From NCBI GenBank assembly GCA_036734105.1, contig DAIMZH010000004.1, positions 54,952-118,951 on the forward strand: a stretch of 64,000 nt of DNA, given 5' to 3'. Shown here in pieces: positions 63,971 to 64,000 of this stretch; position 1 is the first letter of the stretch, and each line of letters opens with the position of its first letter. This DNA comes from Azoarcus_F sp036734105 (GTDB taxonomy: Bacteria > Pseudomonadota > Gammaproteobacteria > Burkholderiales > Rhodocyclaceae). The notes beneath the pieces are model-generated. The model was not told the origin of the DNA. It searched no databases and was given only the letters and a program-made list of their open reading frames with translations. The position numbers were made by a program, and so were the translations under genes.

Positions 63971-64000
63971 CTGGGTAGCTCACTCGTTGGATTGAAGTCC

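Overview
The window looks like the chromosome of a respiring, sulfur-oxidizing betaproteobacterium, probably of the Rhodocyclales/Burkholderiales type. This rests on gene content: trpG, a LytM peptidase next to erpA, coq7, coaBC-dut, rpmBG, clpSA, sox and fcc clusters, and an LldEFG-type lactate operon. Genus cannot be decided from the sequence alone. Genes sit close together in short operons, with many clear hairpin-plus-T terminators.

Layout. 1-0.7 kb: trpG, without trpE beside it. 0.94-5.1 kb: a small island bounded by a tRNA-Phe gene and a near copy of that tRNA's terminator. It holds an excisionase-like HTH gene, a PIN-domain gene broken by an in-frame stop, an XRE-ImmA protease gene, and a tightly coupled nucleotidyltransferase-YggL-small basic protein operon. 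5.5-9.9 kb: LytM peptidase, erpA, a candidate C/U-rich small RNA, OsmC, coq7, a CNP1-like protein and tRNA-Thr. 10-14 kb: LysR regulator, haloacid dehalogenase and malate synthase G, consistent with haloacetate/C2 use. 14-16.3 kb: a TPP-dependent 2-oxo acid decarboxylase with a divergent Lrp regulator. 16.4-22.5 kb: LrgAB, an EF-G paralogue, and a DUF4212/symporter pair plus an orphan DUF4212 subunit.

22.7-33.4 kb: the sulfur region. An ArsR regulator and soxC-D-Y-Z-A-X-B run on the minus strand. A monoheme cytochrome and flavocytochrome c sulfide dehydrogenase run on the plus strand, and a c4-like diheme cytochrome follows. Together these would oxidize thiosulfate completely through SoxCD and sulfide through FccAB, feeding electrons to cytochromes c. 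A 22-bp perfect palindrome sits between the two divergent arms.

33.6-42.2 kb: housekeeping (NUDIX, dut, coaBC, radC, rpmB, rpmG, cold-shock protein, clpS, clpA, rraA) and an exported DUF151-PDZ fusion. 42.4-50.7 kb: a chemoreceptor gene broken by an in-frame amber codon, DUF1826, an alpha/beta hydrolase and a potFGHI polyamine transporter. 50.7-64 kb: a DUF945 protein with an extra C-terminal domain, a CaiB-type CoA transferase, PPK2, a periplasmic rhodanese, lutABC, a DUF2059 protein, and a haem uptake pair (HugZ-like protein and TonB receptor).

The least explained signals are the roughly 100-nt candidate sRNA at 7.4 kb, a four-copy interspersed repeat that is co-oriented with downstream genes, the tRNA-Phe island with its nucleotidyltransferase-YggL operon, and two genes each carrying one clean in-frame stop.
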